Positions 1-11,329 of a stretch of DNA of 64,000 nt are shown here, piece after piece; the first letter of the stretch is position 1; the number at the start of each line of letters is the position of its first letter. The stretch covers positions 30,224,501-30,288,500 of the forward strand of contig NC_084923.1 of assembly GCF_958298935.1 (NCBI RefSeq). Reading direction: 5' to 3'. The notes under the pieces were generated by a model. The model searched no databases. It saw only the letters and a list, made by a program, of their open reading frames with translations, and was not told the origin of the DNA. Source of the DNA: Phragmites australis. Its lineage: Eukaryota; Streptophyta; Magnoliopsida; Poales; Poaceae. The position numbers were made by a program, and so were the translations under genes.

Positions 1-833
1 CGATGACCTCATTGGGAAGATCTGAAAACAATGATAGTAAAACACCACTCGATTAAACCTCTCGAGGCAAGGGGACGCCTATAAGTATTACCTGCGGAGC
101 TCTCCCAGGTATCATCGTCACTTCCGATGTAAAGGTAGGCCGGGTGCGCCTTTCGCCGTAAGGGGTAGAGCTGGTGCTTGATGATGTCGCGCATGACATC
201 CGACCCTGACGGACTGGCTTTCGCTAGCCCCCTGACCCGGTCGCCGAGAGATAGTAGCTCAGCGGTCAGTGTAGGAGAGCTCGCCGAATTCTCTACAAGT
301 CGCACCAGCGCTTCGAGAATGCGAAGGTTATCGAGGGAATCGTCGGTCGTGGGGTAGAACCACTCCTCCTTCCAGCCCGACCACGATGATTTTAGGTTCA
401 TCTCCAAGTAGGAGCTGGCGACACCGTCTCAGAGATGGAAACTGCAGCTCCTGGTCGTCGGCCCTGGCTACAGCCTGGCTACATAGAAAAATCTGAAGAG
501 ATCGAGACATGGCTCGACCCCAATGAAGTTCTCGCATATGTCAGCAAAGATGCTCAGCATAATAATGGAGTTGGGGTTCAGATGAAGGTGGCAGATGTCA
601 TAGAAAGAGATGATGGTGCAGAAGAACTTGGAGAAAGAGGGGACGAGACCGGCTAAGAAAAATGAAGCGAACATTATGATCTCCCCATGGCGGGGAGTAG
701 GAACATCTTCTCCAGGGTGGTACCCAGAGGACAGACTGCGTGGAAGCAGACGATTCTCGTACATCTGCTTCAACTTCGCGGCGGTGCACTTGGACTTAGG
801 AAAGTCGACCTCTTTTCTGGTGCATGGTGCCAT
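1..833 (-). pseudogene. Antisense PF04195-type ('putative gypsy type transposon') ORF of element A
   Basis: The minus-strand reading frame starts at 833 and runs to the window edge. It resembles the PF04195 family found in grass Gypsy elements: a KCTAAKLKQMYENRLLP-like start, then PRHGEIIMFASFFLAGLVPS, later the MKSSWSGWKEEWFY-type segment. The first 121 codons (833-468) and the next block (407-9) are in different frames, so at least one frameshift lies between them. A 70-base GT-AG intron fits at 91-22, with coding-like sequence resuming at 21. The gene is opposite to the element's own gag-pol. The function of this family is unknown. The frameshift suggests this copy is broken. Confidence 0.65.
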
Positions 834-939
834 GGGGATGCAGTGGTGGTTGTTTGAAAGACTCTGGTGGGGGCTCGAGGTGAAGGTCTCTAGCGCAAGA
901 GCTCTGGTGTTGTAGAGATTTCTGGAGCTTTCCGTCCTC

Positions 940-950
940 CCATTTATAGG
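940..950 (-). promoter_or_regulatory. TATA box for the antisense ORF of element A
   Basis: On the minus strand this reads CCTATAAATGG, about 107 bases upstream of the antisense start codon at 833. That spacing suits a TATA box with a short 5' leader. It suggests the antisense gene has its own promoter inside the retrotransposon. The TATA assignment is by sequence only. Confidence 0.5.
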
Positions 951-1224
951 ATCAACTTGGTTCTGCCGCTCCGGCTCCCAAGGTCCATTTGGGAAACCAA
1001 AACTCCCTCAAAATCCAACATTCATTAAGGTTTCTCTCTTCCCACTATCCTTTGTTTTATGGACGATTAACCTCCCCATGGGATGCAGTATTTTGGACTA
1101 ACCACGAAAGTGGACCGTATCGCTGATCACTTCCTGGGTGAACTCATGTTCACCTAGGGCCTAAGTGGTTCGATTAGGTCCAGCCATGACCATCTGACAA
1201 ACTGCTCAGTCTACCACATCCGTT

Positions 1225-1242
1225 AAGGAGCTTGGGGGCTAC
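1225..1242 (+). other. Polypurine tract of element A
   Basis: The purine-rich run AAGGAGCTTGGGGGCTAC directly abuts the TG of the LTR at 1243. This is the usual plus-strand priming site of reverse transcription and fixes the element as plus-strand, with 1243-2055 as its 3' LTR. Confidence 0.7.
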
Positions 1243-2055
1243 TGTCGGTGTAAAGAATAGTGGGGTCCCCTCGTGGGCGAACCCATGCTGGTAAGATATT
1301 AGCAGGTGCTGCATACCACGTTTTGTCCGGAATCGTGGCCACCCCGTGCGACCACCTAGCGACCATGCAACCAGGCTCTCCGACCAAGTTCCACGACCAA
1401 TCCCCAGGTCACAGGAGCAAACAGTCTAAATCACAATAAATGCTTTTTCACTCGAGTATTTTCCTTCCCCAAGTCCTCTTTCTGGTCGTCCAAAACATGA
1501 TCGACGCAGAGCTGCCATGTCCCGTCCTGTAGCATTAAATGCTATGTGAAGGCCTGACAGGCGTGGCAGGTGGTCTTTTTGCAGGTGCACAGGCGGCACG
1601 TGGGGACAGAACAGGGCAATCTGGGCGACCAGGATGATGCAAGCGGTGGAGCGATCGGATATGCTCTGTAGCGCCGAAGAGCAAATGAGATACGTCTGCT
1701 CTTAGTAATGTTGGGCCTAGGTGGGAGGATCTAGCTAGGCATGGGTCTATGTTTTGACTCACGTGTAAATCCTCTCTCCCTCTGATATATAAAAGGAGAA
1801 AAAAGGGAGAGGCCTAGAGGGGAAAGAGGCCATGAAGAAGGCTTGGCAAGAACATCATCTGTAACCAACTTAGACCAAAGAAGAGAATACATAGGATGTA
1901 GGGCTATTACCCTAATGGGGGTCTGAACCTGGATAATCGCTGGTGTCCTTGAGTTGCACATACACAAACAGATTCAGCAGACACATCTCGAACAAAGATC
2001 ACGCACCCACTGTCCAACATACCCCGGAATCACTGCCAGGGATTTACCCCCGACA
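1243..2055 (+). repeat. 3' LTR of element A
   Basis: This 813-bp segment begins TGTCGGTG and ends CCCCCGACA, giving matching inverted ends (TGTCGG / CCGACA) as in Gypsy LTRs. A TATA box (GATATATAAAAGG) lies at about 1784-1796. The other LTR is outside the window, so target duplication and age cannot be checked. Confidence 0.75.
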
Positions 2056-2416
2056 CTTTCCTAATCCAACTCCATATTACTTTCTTAGATTGTTTATATC
2101 TCTTCCTAACCGAATATAACCTTCCTCAAATACTTCTATCTCTTCCCTAATATGAAAATCTCATTTGTTTCCTAAATACAAGGCATAGAGTTAGCCGTAA
2201 AAGCTATTCTGGCTTGCCCTTCATCTATACCTTTGTATAATCTCATTTGTGAAGTTACAGTGAAGAAAAAGATGTTCTCTAGTTTCCTCCACCTGCATTT
2301 GACATAGGACACAGTTGTAGGATTGTAAATCCATGTTCTTTCTTCTCAGTAGCTCCCTTGTATTTAGTCTGTTCTTCAGAAGCAGTCAAAAGAAGATTTT
2401 GTGCTTTAATTGGTGT
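2056..2416 (-). pseudogene. LINE reverse-transcriptase zinc-binding (zf-RVT) fragment
   Basis: Read on the minus strand, about 2400-2215 encodes the zf-RVT (PF13966) pattern at the C-terminus of plant LINE ORF2: KIFF*LLLKNRLNTRELLRRK, then a Cys-x2-Cys pair (NCVLCQMQ) and EHLFFHCNF. One conserved Trp codon reads TGA and later frames are broken, so this is dead. The fragment lies between the LTR end of element A and the LTR start of element C and looks like the older DNA both inserted into. Confidence 0.7.
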
Positions 2417-3100
2417 TGGGTCATTGTTAAGGAGCTCCGATGGCCCCTTGGCTGCGCTAGCCTATGCCTGGAACTAAGCCCCTGAAAGGCCGCTTTCGGA
2501 CCTTCAGGCTACGGGGAAGCCTCAGCGTCCCGAAGCCATGCCTCCCAGAGCCCCAGCCTCCAGAGCTTGGGCAGGCTTCCATAAGGCTACAGGGAGAGTC
2601 ATCAGGTCTCAAGAAAGATCTATCAGAGGGGGAAGACCGGTCATCCTTCTCCTACAGGGATGTGACCGGCATTTCGTACCAAGGCTAGTGGATGCCATCC
2701 TGACATGATGACGCAAGTGGAGGACACCTGACACACAGGACAGCGCGGCGCCAGGCCGTATTTGGTGACCAGCCTTGCACCGACCCTGAGGTTGGTCCAT
2801 CCTATGTATTTTCTGCGGTAAATATTATCTCTTGAGTAAGGTAAAAAGTAGTTTTACTTGGACCTATGCCATGTAATTCGGTTAGTCCTAGATCTTTGTT
2901 AGTAGCGATAACTTGTACGCTATGCCAGGGGTAACCCTATAAATACAGGGCCATGGCCTTCAGGCCATGGTCCAATCTTTTCTGATATCAATACATTTTC
3001 ACTACCCCTTCCTCTCAAATTTCATCTCTAAGCTTAAGTCTCTTCCTTAGAAGAAATTCTCACCGTACTTGTTAGCACAAGACAATCTCTTGCGCCAACA
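2417..3100 (+). repeat. 5' LTR of element C
   Basis: The LTR is 684 bp, TGGGTCATTG to GCGCCAACA. The left edge was set by aligning it to the related LTR at 36259-37073 (its reverse strand starts TGGGGGTCGTTACC). A TATA box CTATAAATAC lies at 2938-2947 and is followed by a short inverted repeat (GGCCATGGCC ... GGCCATGG). The end GAAATTCTCACCGTACTTG plus CTCTTGCGCCAACA is shared in diverged form with the other copy. Confidence 0.7.
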
Positions 3101-3120
3101 GCGCGTCGTCCATGGGGACT
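3101..3120 (+). other. Primer-binding region of element C
   Basis: Immediately after the LTR, GCGCGTCGTCCATGGGGACT resembles the GCGCCGTCTGTGGGGA-type sequence that follows 5' LTRs of grass Tat-lineage Gypsy elements. The priming tRNA is not assigned. Confidence 0.45.
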
Positions 3121-3145
3121 CGGACACAGAAGTGCTAAGAGAGGT

Positions 3146-4500
3146 ATGATACCACCCAAGAAGAAGACAACCACGGCCGTAGCAACAGTGGCCGACCCCT
3201 CGGTCATGCCTATGCGAAAGTCCGGGCGACTAAGCATAGGTTGTGCCGACGATAGCCCCCCAACCAAGAGGAACGAGGGCCTTACGGCCACCACCAACCT
3301 AGCCACGACCATAGCTATGGCTGGTGCCGAAGGGCTCCCTTCCTCGGAGGCCCAGCAACAACAACAGCAACATATCGAGGCCCCCGATGTGCCCCTAGGG
3401 CTGCGGCCGGTGCCATTGCTGAAAACACCATTCCACCCAAGCGTCAATCACTCTTGGTAGCACTTCTGACCAATATGGAGGAGCTATAGATGGCCCTGTG
3501 GGTCGAGCAGCAAGCTACCTACACGACCACCGCCGCCCCCATGACGACCGGCACTGTTTCGACCTGGGCCCTAAGGGCCGATGATCTCTTCAACACTAGG
3601 ACCCGTCACATTCAACTTGCGGAGCCTCGGAGCCGATGTCGCGAGGATCCTCTATAAGACTACGACTCTCCCCTACAGGCCGACCTACAGACTATACCCT
3701 TCCCGGAGGGCTTTCAGACCCTGAAGTTACCTAAGTTCAAAACGATTTGGACCCTGATGAGTTCGTCTGTTCCTACGCCCTCGCCATAGAGGCCAGCTGA
3801 GGCAGACCGGCCACCATGGCTAAATCCTTCCCTCTAGCCCTAGAAGGGGTAGCCATACTCTGGTTCTGGGCACTAGACCCTGGTGCCATTCATGCCTAGT
3901 CCCAACTCCGAGACCTCTTCCGCAGCAACTTCCAGGGCACCTTTATCAAGCTGGTGACCTCTGGAAGCCTGTTCACTATCAGGCAGGAGCCGGACGAAAC
4001 CCTCCGGGATTACTTCCAATGGTTTTCCCAAACCAAGGCCCAGATTCTATGCATATCAGATTCTTCGATCATCGATGCCGCAACAAAGGGTCTGGCTGAA
4101 GGACCCCTATACGATTGGCTGAACTAGAGTCCCATACGCACAGTGAAAGTCCTCATGAGCAAGTTCAAGTAATATGCACGTGCAGAGGAGGAAAATCTCC
4201 ACCGGAGGCTCTCGCAAGCCACCGAGACTTCCCACATCGACCCCGAGAAGTCACATTCGTAGGCGGGATCATCACACGCCCCCTCCCCCAGCGAAGAGGA
4301 GCTTTGAGGAGGCTCATACTCCCGGGTCCCAAAGGGGCGGCAGCGACAGCGCTGAAACGTCAACAACATCAACCAAGGCTGCGGGACTCCGAACCAAAAC
4401 CATCCCAGAGGGCGTGGTTGAGGACGCTTCAGAGCCTTCCCAGAGCGAAACTACGCCCTAAGCCGGTATCCTGAGGAGGAATTCTGGTGCACTCTACACG
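3146..4500 (+). pseudogene. gag of element C, broken
   Basis: The first block (3146-3460) is an open frame of 104 codons starting MIPPKKKTTT and containing a Gln run. About 3700-4180 encodes a retrotransposon gag core in shifting frames: FPEGFQTLKLPKF, then an ALEGVAILWFWALDPGAI-like stretch, then LFTIRQEPDETLRDYFQWFS. Several in-frame stops (for example near 3799, 3898 and 4125) and a frameshift near 3740 break it. Gag would form the particle shell. This copy cannot make a full protein. Confidence 0.7.
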
Positions 4501-4882
4501 GAGCGGGATAAGGACATAACACCGACAACTGCTGGACCCGAACAACCTTCTGAGAGGAGTACCTTGTGAGGAAACCAACCTTATCCATGGCTAAGGGGGC
4601 ATCGACGAGTGGTCCGAAGATTGCAGGCCATCAGCAAGCCGGTAGATTGATCATCTAGCCTTACAGAACCCTCTGCAGCTAGCCTTACCTCCTTCGCCTC
4701 AATCATCCGCGGAGCGATACAACAATGAAAGGGCCTGGGGCAAACAAGTTGTCCTCACTATAACCAGCGGAGGAAGCTTCGGTTGTGCTTCAAAGCGACA
4801 GTGGTGAGACTACGCACGTGGGGTAAACCACATCGGAGCAACTAGCATCCATCGGCAGGTCCCCGAATGGGCCGATGCCCCC

Positions 4883-5330
4883 GTGACATTCACCTTTGAT
4901 GACTCCGAAGGGGTGAAGTTTCCCCACTCTGATGCCCTGGTCATCTCAGCCAACATCGCCGATATCGAGATTCGGAGAGTATTGGTCGATGGAGGCAGCT
5001 CGACGGACCTCCTATTCGTGCATGCCTTTGACCAGCTCTGTACCCTGCAGAGCCAGCTCTCACCCGGCCATAGACCCCCTCCAGGGGTTCAACGGGGGCC
5101 CCCTTGACACCCTAGGTCAAATAGAACTTCCAACCATCTTCGACGAGGGCCCCGCAGCATGGACCGAAGTAATCACCTTCGACGTTGTGGACGTATCTTA
5201 CGCCCACAATGTCATTATGGGACAGGAAACTCTAAACAAATCCAAAGCTGTACCCCATCACAATTACCTCTGCTTGAAGATGCTCGGACCCCAAGGGCGG
5301 ATAACCATCCACGGCGACCAAGACCTGGCT
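4883..5330 (+). pseudogene. Aspartic protease region of element C
   Basis: The frame at 4883 encodes DDSEGVKFPHSDALVIS and then RRVLVDGGSSTDLLFVHAF, which holds the DGGSS-type active-site motif of Tat-lineage proteases. After a frameshift near 5080 the protease end and linker continue to about 5330 in the next frame (YAHNVIMGQETLNK, corresponding to the usual YNAILGRPALNK). The region upstream (4500-4880) is degraded gag/zinc-knuckle sequence. Confidence 0.7.
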
Positions 5331-5633
5331 AGGCGCATCGAGTACGAGCACCCTGCTTCGCTCCCTGGCTGCCACATCCATGCCGTAACCCAAGAGGGCT
5401 CCGAGGACCCTCCTTCGACACATCCCTGGCACCATGGGCCTCCAAGGCCACAATCGGAGGGGGACATAAAGTGTATCCCCATACATCCAGACCAACCCGA
5501 CAGGACCTTCCAAATAGGGGCAGACCTTACCTCCGAGCGGGAAGCCCAGCTTCTGGTCGTCATGCAAGGTAACCACGACACCTTCACATGGTCCCCGTAG
5601 GACCTCCCAGGAGTCGACCGCTGCATCATCGAA

Positions 5634-6151
5634 CATTCTCTTCAAGTTGATCCAAAGGCGAAGCCTGTACGCCAGAGGCTTCGCAAGCTCTCCCTAGAGC
5701 GAGCAGAGGCTGCAAAGGAGGAGGTCCAGAAGCTACTAATAGCCGATGTATCCGAGAGGTCATTCACTCCGATTGGCTCCCCAACACCGTCCTGGTCAAG
5801 AAACACAGCGGGAAGTGGAATATGTGCATCGATTTCACATCACTAAACAAAGTATGCCCTCGGGATCCATACCCCCTTCCTCGCATCGACCAGCAAGTGG
5901 ACTCTACCGCAGGTTGTGCATTGCTAAGCTTCCTGGACGCCTACTCTGGGTACCACCAAGTGTGGGTGGCAATAGAGAATGAGAGCAAAACCGGCTTCAT
6001 TACCTCCTTCGGAGTATACTGCTACGTCCGAATGCCCTTCAGTCTTCGGAACACTGGAGCCACCTTCTCATGTATGGTACACAAGGTACTAGAGCAGCAA
6101 CTGGGCCGTAACATCGAAGTCTGCGTGGACGATATCATGGTAAAAAGTTAG
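5634..6151 (+). pseudogene. Reverse transcriptase N-terminal half of element C
   Basis: After a frameshift near 5746, the frame from 5822 encodes RT blocks in order: MCIDFTSLNKVCPRDPYPLP, LLSFLDAYSGYHQV, KTGFITSFGVYCYVRMPFSL and CVDDIMVKS, the YxDD catalytic box with Cys in place of Tyr. Similarity stops immediately after this box at about 6151, where the expected thumb and RNase H are replaced by unrelated sequence. Upstream (5634-5740) the RT lead-in KPVRQRLRKLSLERAEAAKEE is readable. Confidence 0.8.
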
Positions 6152-8377
6152 CTCGAAACAGGGTCCAGTAAGTTTGAACAAAAACAACTCAGGAAACAGC
6201 CTATGCCCCCCTTGGGACAGCTTCTCAACAGCTTCTAGTGCTATCCTGCCAAGCAAGACTTCCCCGTCACACCCCATTTCGTAGTCCCAACCGTCACCAG
6301 CCGCTAGCTCGTCGTTCTGAATTGGTGGGGGGGGGGGGCAGATTTGGCATCTCCGGGCTTAGGCCGACTCCAGCAGAGGAGGTTTTCGCTTGCTGCATCC
6401 CTGTAGCAGTCCTTTTTGCTGATCCGTTCACCTGCACGAGCGCTCCAATAGAAACGGCAACAAGCAGCATAGTATTGCGGAAGGCAACAAGCCGTGGAAA
6501 CAGGAGAGCGTAACACTGTTCATGGAGGATGCATGTGGATCTAAAGGGAGAGGAAGAGTAATGGAAAGTACAAAATAGAGTAGCTGCTAGAGATGAAAAA
6601 AATAGAAAAATATTATAATAGTGACAGAGATGCTATAATAGTGCTATAAAAGATAAATTTTTAAAGTATGTATTAAAGATGACCTTAGACCTACCCAATG
6701 GCGGGAGCGGCGGCCAGTAACGAAACCTAGAAGCGAGAAAACAACGAAGCATTGAAACATTTGAGCGGGAAGAGATGGCAGCGCGAGCTTGAGGACTAGG
6801 GCGTGCAACGCTATGGCGTTCTACCGGCAGCCGCGTTGGAGAGGGGAGCAGAGGAAAGGAGCACGTGACGTGCCCAGGCGGGGCAAGGAGCTGCACTAGA
6901 AATTTCCATCAGCGCATCCACCGACTGCTCGCTACAAGATAGATAGAGAAGGATCTGATATAATTTTGATTTGAACGACAGGTCTAGCCCTACTACCATT
7001 TCTTCCTGGAAGCTCTGTATGTTCAGTTGCTCCTCCTAAAACCCAAAAGCAAGTATTTAGGATTTGCCACGCTATCCCATTGGGCTCTTCATATTTTGTT
7101 ACCCTCTCAATATTTTAACTAATTATTTTCAGCAGCTATACCCTGCCAATGCTATAGGCCACATAAGGCAGAATACCCTCCGCATCGGACGTTTGAGCTG
7201 CCGACCCGTGACGCCTCCTCTCCTGGCCTCTCCATTCTTCCGCAAAACTCCTCCCTTGCCCGCCGTGAGAGCCTTTTCCCCGGTGCTCAGTGCTCATTCG
7301 CTGCGTGCACGGCCTCTGTGACAACAAGCCCGATCTCCATCGGCACCGCCTCGACTCCGGCTCGAGCTCAGCTCCTCCTTTGTCCCGGCCGGAGAGCTTA
7401 CCTCCTCATCTTCCCGGAACTTTTTCGCCTTGAGGTAATAATACATGCCTTGTATTCTTGGACCGAGGGAGTATAAGTTAATCCACAAAGTTTCCAGCAA
7501 GAATCTTATCAGTTACATTGAAGCCCCTAAATCTTGAACAAGACTGCTTATTATTTTGCATAAGATCCTATTGAAACAATGTAATGGAAATAACAGATTC
7601 ATTTTTCGAAAAAATTAGCACCCAACTTTCAATAGGACGCTTCTTTATTAGTAATGAATACCATAAAATTGCAAGTCAATTAAATGTATTTCTACTTCTG
7701 TTTTACAGTTATAACACATAACATCCCCCGTTTCTTATAGTTGGTTCAGCATTTTTTTGGAAAGACATACTTATGCTCAGCATAATTGCAGGAAGGTTGT
7801 TTCCCATTTTTGTTTGATTTGAGAATCCCTTGAATGTCTTTTCAAAGGGTTCTAAAAAATTCGAGATAGATCTAATGAGACTTTTTTACCTTTTTCTATT
7901 TTTTTGGTTTTTCAAGTATGCAATATGGAGCAGACTAGTTAAAAAAAGAAAATCCTATTTAGGAAGATAATTGGATAAGAGAGCCTCTACCCTGTAACGA
8001 ATAGCGAGAGAACAAAATCTGGATAAATACCAATTCCTATTACTGGTAAAAACCAAAAAAACCAGCACTCACATATATCTAGAGATTCAAACAGATCTAC
8101 AAGATAGTACATTAGCATAACTGCAGAAGTTATGCTCTTGTGCAGTTCAATTACTGCAACAATTAGCTACAAGGAAGACTGGAATGCAAAGAACATCTTC
8201 AGCTCATAATATGCATTCCCAATGGAAGGCAATGCAAAGAGCATCTTCAGTTCATAATCTACACTATGAGAAGCACAAAATTGAGATCAAATTCAATTTC
8301 CAGATAGTATTGTAACAGCAAATTAGAAGGCTTCCTTCCAAACTTCATGATTATAAAACATTTATGGAAAGAATAAT
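6152..8377. other. Intergenic stretch left of ChlI
   Basis: I see no gene here. It holds a run of G (about 6328-6340), unassigned GC-rich sequence at 7190-7420, a Stowaway-like end at 7447-7471, and AT-rich DNA that probably includes the ChlI 3' UTR near 8100-8377. A 28-base segment at 8183-8210 (AATGCAAAGAACATCTTCAG...) is repeated with two changes at 8231-8258, a direct repeat of period 48. Confidence 0.5.
7447..7471. repeat. Right end of a Stowaway-type MITE
   Basis: GCCTTGTATTCTTGGACCGA then GGGAG is followed by TA. The reverse complement CTCCCTCGGTCCAAGAAT matches the Stowaway (Tc1/mariner) terminal CTCCCTCCGTYCCAAAAT, with the TA target dinucleotide at 7472-7473. No matching left end is seen within about 300 bp, so this is a truncated copy. 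Confidence 0.5.
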
Positions 8378-9786
8378 CTAGCTGAAGATTTCATAAAACT
8401 TCTCAATGACAAGCAAACCCGAGTCAATAGATTCAAGCGGGTCCTTTCGGAGCCGATGCCTCAAGCAGTTTGGAATGACAGTCGCAATGTCCTCCACTGT
8501 GACACTGTCCCTTCCTTTCAACGAAGCCACCGCCTTGGCAGCCCTGTTAGTCACAATATCTCCTCTGAGCCCATCAACATTCAACTCTGCACACACCTTG
8601 GATATCTTGACACGAAGGTCATGGTCCATCTGCACAGCGCCGAGGTTACTCCGAGCAGATGAAATCTGCTGCTGGAGCTTCTCTTGCTCTTCTTGGTACG
8701 ACTCGCGGAACGCCTTTGGATCTCTGTCAAACCGAGCCCTCTCTTCCACAATTTTTACCCTCAGCTCCGCATCCCTCACCGTACCGACCTGCGCGTGCAT
8801 CCCAAACCGGTCCAGCAGCTGCGGTCGGAGCTCCCCTTCCTCCGGGTTACCAGACCCAATGAGGATGAACCGAGCAGGGTGGGAGATGGAGATACCCTCC
8901 CTCTCCACTGTGTTCCACCCGGAAGCAGCAGAATCCAGCAGCACATCCACCAAATGGTCGTCCAGCAAATTGACCTCGTCCACATACAGTATCCCCCTGT
9001 TGGCCTTGGCAAGCAACCCGGGCTCAAACGCCTTGACGCCCTCGGTGAGTGCCTTCTCAATGTCAATGGTGCCGCACACCCTGTCCTCGGTGGCGCCGAG
9101 GGGCAGGTCGACCATGGTGATCTTAGCCCTGGTTACGGGGAGGTTGTCACCCTGCAGCACCCGCTGCCGGACCTCAGGGCCCATCACCTCGGGGTCGTCG
9201 GGGTCAGAGTTGAAGGGGTCGCCGATGACGACGCGGATGTCGGGCAGCAGGTCGACGAGGGAGCGCACGGTGGTGGACTTGCCAGTGCCGCGGTCGCCCA
9301 TGATCATGACGCCGCCGATCTTGGGGTCGATGACGTTGAGCAGCAGGCAGAGCTTCATCTCGTCCTGCCCGACGATCGCCGCGAATGGGTACACCGGCCG
9401 CTGGCTCTCCTTTGCTGCGGCCGACGCCTTCACCTCCTACACCAGGAACCGCGCGTTTACAAAAACAGCCTCGCCATCAAACGCCAAGAAAGGATTCGGA
9501 TCTGGGTTTACCTGCTCGGAGGCGGCGACATTGCAGACGGTGAAGCGGCCGCGGCGGAATCCCTTCGTGAACGGAATGCGGCCTGCGAGTAAGGCAGAGG
9601 GCCCGGGAGAGTGAGCCGAGTGTTCGTTCTTGGAGATTCAGCGTTCTTGGGTTCGGAAACAGAGGACGTGAGAGAGATGTTACCTGAGACGGCGAGGGAG
9701 AGAGGGCGGGAGGTGGAAGCTGGGAGGAGGGCCCTCGCGGCGGCGGGCGCGGAGGTCGGGGAGAAGGGGGTGAAGGGGGAAACCAT
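8378..9786 (-). CDS. ChlI: Magnesium-chelatase ATPase subunit I, chloroplast precursor
   Basis: ChlI is the AAA+ ATPase subunit of magnesium chelatase. With ChlD and ChlH it inserts Mg2+ into protoporphyrin IX, the first committed step of chlorophyll synthesis, in the chloroplast. Three exons join in frame: 9786-9684, 9582-9512 and 9436-8378, with two short GT-AG introns (101 and 75 bases), giving 410 residues, close to the plant family length. Residues 1 to about 50 are a Ser/Ala/Pro-rich transit peptide ending [12 protein letters not shown]. Visible motifs: [14 protein letters not shown], Walker A GDRGTGKS (105-112), [19 protein letters not shown], Walker [14 protein letters not shown] (206-218), [20 protein letters not shown] with the sensor/arginine-finger region, and the C-terminal [20 protein letters not shown]. 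The start ATG at 9786 is the first that yields a transit peptide in frame with both splices. It appears intact. Confidence 0.96.
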
Positions 9787-10351
9787 GGTGGCGGAGGAGA
9801 CGAGGGGAAATGGACGGTGACGGTGAGTGTTTTGCCGTGCGGAGAGGAGGGGATAAGAGAGGGATTGGGAGGAGATAGGCCGATCGAGAGGGATGCTGCG
9901 ATTGGAGGCTGCCTTGGACTCCAATCCTAAGCCCACGCACTACACTACTTACTTTTCCGAAAGCCCATTTTGGCATTTTGTTCCGCACCAAAGAAATAGA
10001 AACCTCCCACGTTAAAACAATATCGTCTTGACATCAACATGACCGCAAAGAACAATTGTGATTACTCATCCCTGTTGATAAGGATGCAAGTTATATATAT
10101 TTTTTATAGCATTGGGTTAACTCAAAACTTAAAAAATAAATAAAAATTTGCTCCCACCTAATTAAATTAAGAAAAAATAAATTAAGTAGTGACTTAGATC
10201 TACCTATTGGATACTCACTTACATCTCTACCTATTATAATACACTAAAACACAAAAGTATTCTTCAAAACACATACACATGTTGTTTTCACGTGTTCAAT
10301 TGAATATTCAAAAGATATTGATAGGTAAAGTTCAACAAATTAAATATGAGC
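9787..10351. other. ChlI 5' leader and upstream region
   Basis: Bases 9787-9900 are GC-rich and probably form the ChlI 5' UTR on the minus strand. From about 10020 the DNA becomes AT-rich, with poly-A/T tracts (10125-10180). I see no clear TATA box for ChlI and no other gene. Confidence 0.4.
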
Positions 10352-11329
10352 CAGGGGCATACCCATCCTAGGGGCAAGCAGGGGCGGCTGCGCTAGGCCC
10401 CTGGGTTAAACCTAGAGTACTCTGTCCATTGCCTTAGCCTAGTTTGCTCCTTGTGGGCTCGAGTTGCCTAGTTCAAATATCCAACATTTTGCTTCCCGAG
10501 CAGTTCACGCTACAGCGTGCTTCCGAGACCGAGCAGGGCAATAGTCAACAGGTGGTGGTAGCGGTATGACAAGACATGATAGAGCCCCATTCGTGGTCCG
10601 CTGGTAGCCGATCCGCTTGACGCACTGACAGCCTAATCCCTGAGTAGTTGATCTCGTCTGGTGTCCCACGTCCACAACCTCGTTCTCCCCTGACGTAGTG
10701 AGGGCATGACTCTTGTAAGGCCGTGATCCTGTCCGCCCGAGCCCTAAGCAGGTGACGCTGGCACGGCACCGAGCCATCGATTGCCTGATGGTGATGGAGA
10801 GGAGCTCAGACACTAGGCTACCCGATGTCACCCGATCCCCTGCACCCAATGTCCCGTACTCCCCCACCAACGTTGGAATGGTAAGTTCCTCCAAATCACA
10901 ATCGGTGTAGTACAATACTGATTGTCTAATCTAGAGTTCTAGACATCTAGTCATTTGTGATGAGCATTGAGGGATTAGTATTGAATCGATGTTTTTTTTA
11001 ATTGTATATACTTTATTCTTTATGTTATCTTGTTTGTTGTAAGCACTATTTGTTACTAACATATAAATTTATACATTTTTGTTCTTGTAAGCGCTTGTTG
11101 GATTCTCAAGTTTTAGTATCTAATGAGTGGTTCAAACATTACGAGTCCATATTAATAGAATCTATTGTCTTTATATCGTGTTGTATATTTTTTCTATTAT
11201 ATACATAAATCCTATGAAATTAAATTTGATTTGAATAATTATTTGTATTCAACGTCGAATGTATGTACACTTTTAATTTCTAAAGTAAAACCTCACCCCT
11301 GCTACCTAAGATTCTTGGGTCCGCTACTG
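10352..11329. mobile_element. Possible non-autonomous hAT-like element
   Basis: The left end CAGGGGCATACCCA and the reverse complement of the right end CAGTAGCGGACCCA match at 11 of 14 positions, the style of hAT ends common in grasses (CAGGGGCGGACCCA). The inside has no coding capacity I recognise. The flanking 8 bases (ATATGAGC and CACATAAT) do not match, so either the edges are wrong or the duplication is lost. Confidence 0.35.

Larger units (their letters stand above)
1..2055 (+). mobile_element. Tat-lineage Ty3/Gypsy retrotransposon A, 3' part
   Basis: This is the 3' end of a plus-strand LTR retrotransposon whose 5' part lies outside the window. It holds an antisense gene of the PF04195 type (1-833, minus), an untranslated stretch, a purine-rich tract ending at 1242 and a TG...CA bounded 3' LTR. 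A gene antisense to pol near the 3' end is known from Tat-lineage elements (Grande, Retand and relatives). The lineage call is inferred from that layout, because no pol is visible here. Confidence 0.75.
2417..6151 (+). mobile_element. Tat-lineage Ty3/Gypsy element C, 5' half
   Basis: This is a plus-strand element with 5' LTR, primer-binding region, gag, protease and the first half of reverse transcriptase, all damaged by stops and frameshifts. Homology stops just after the RT catalytic motif. RNase H, integrase and 3' LTR are missing. Its LTR is homologous to the LTR at 36259-37073, so C and the nested element at 36259-45849 belong to one family. Confidence 0.8.

Noticed and set aside
3146..3460. 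Open frame with a Gln run, as a possible transcription factor
   Set aside because: Its place right after an LTR and primer region and before a gag core makes it the gag N-terminus of element C.
6320..6345. Poly-G run as a quadruplex or regulatory element
   Set aside because: A single homopolymer run without neighbouring G-tracts; it may also be a sequencing artefact.
8406..9614. 402-codon open frame on the plus strand
   Set aside because: It is the complement of the ChlI coding exons and introns. The ChlI reading has all family motifs, while the plus frame is Ser/Thr-rich shadow sequence.
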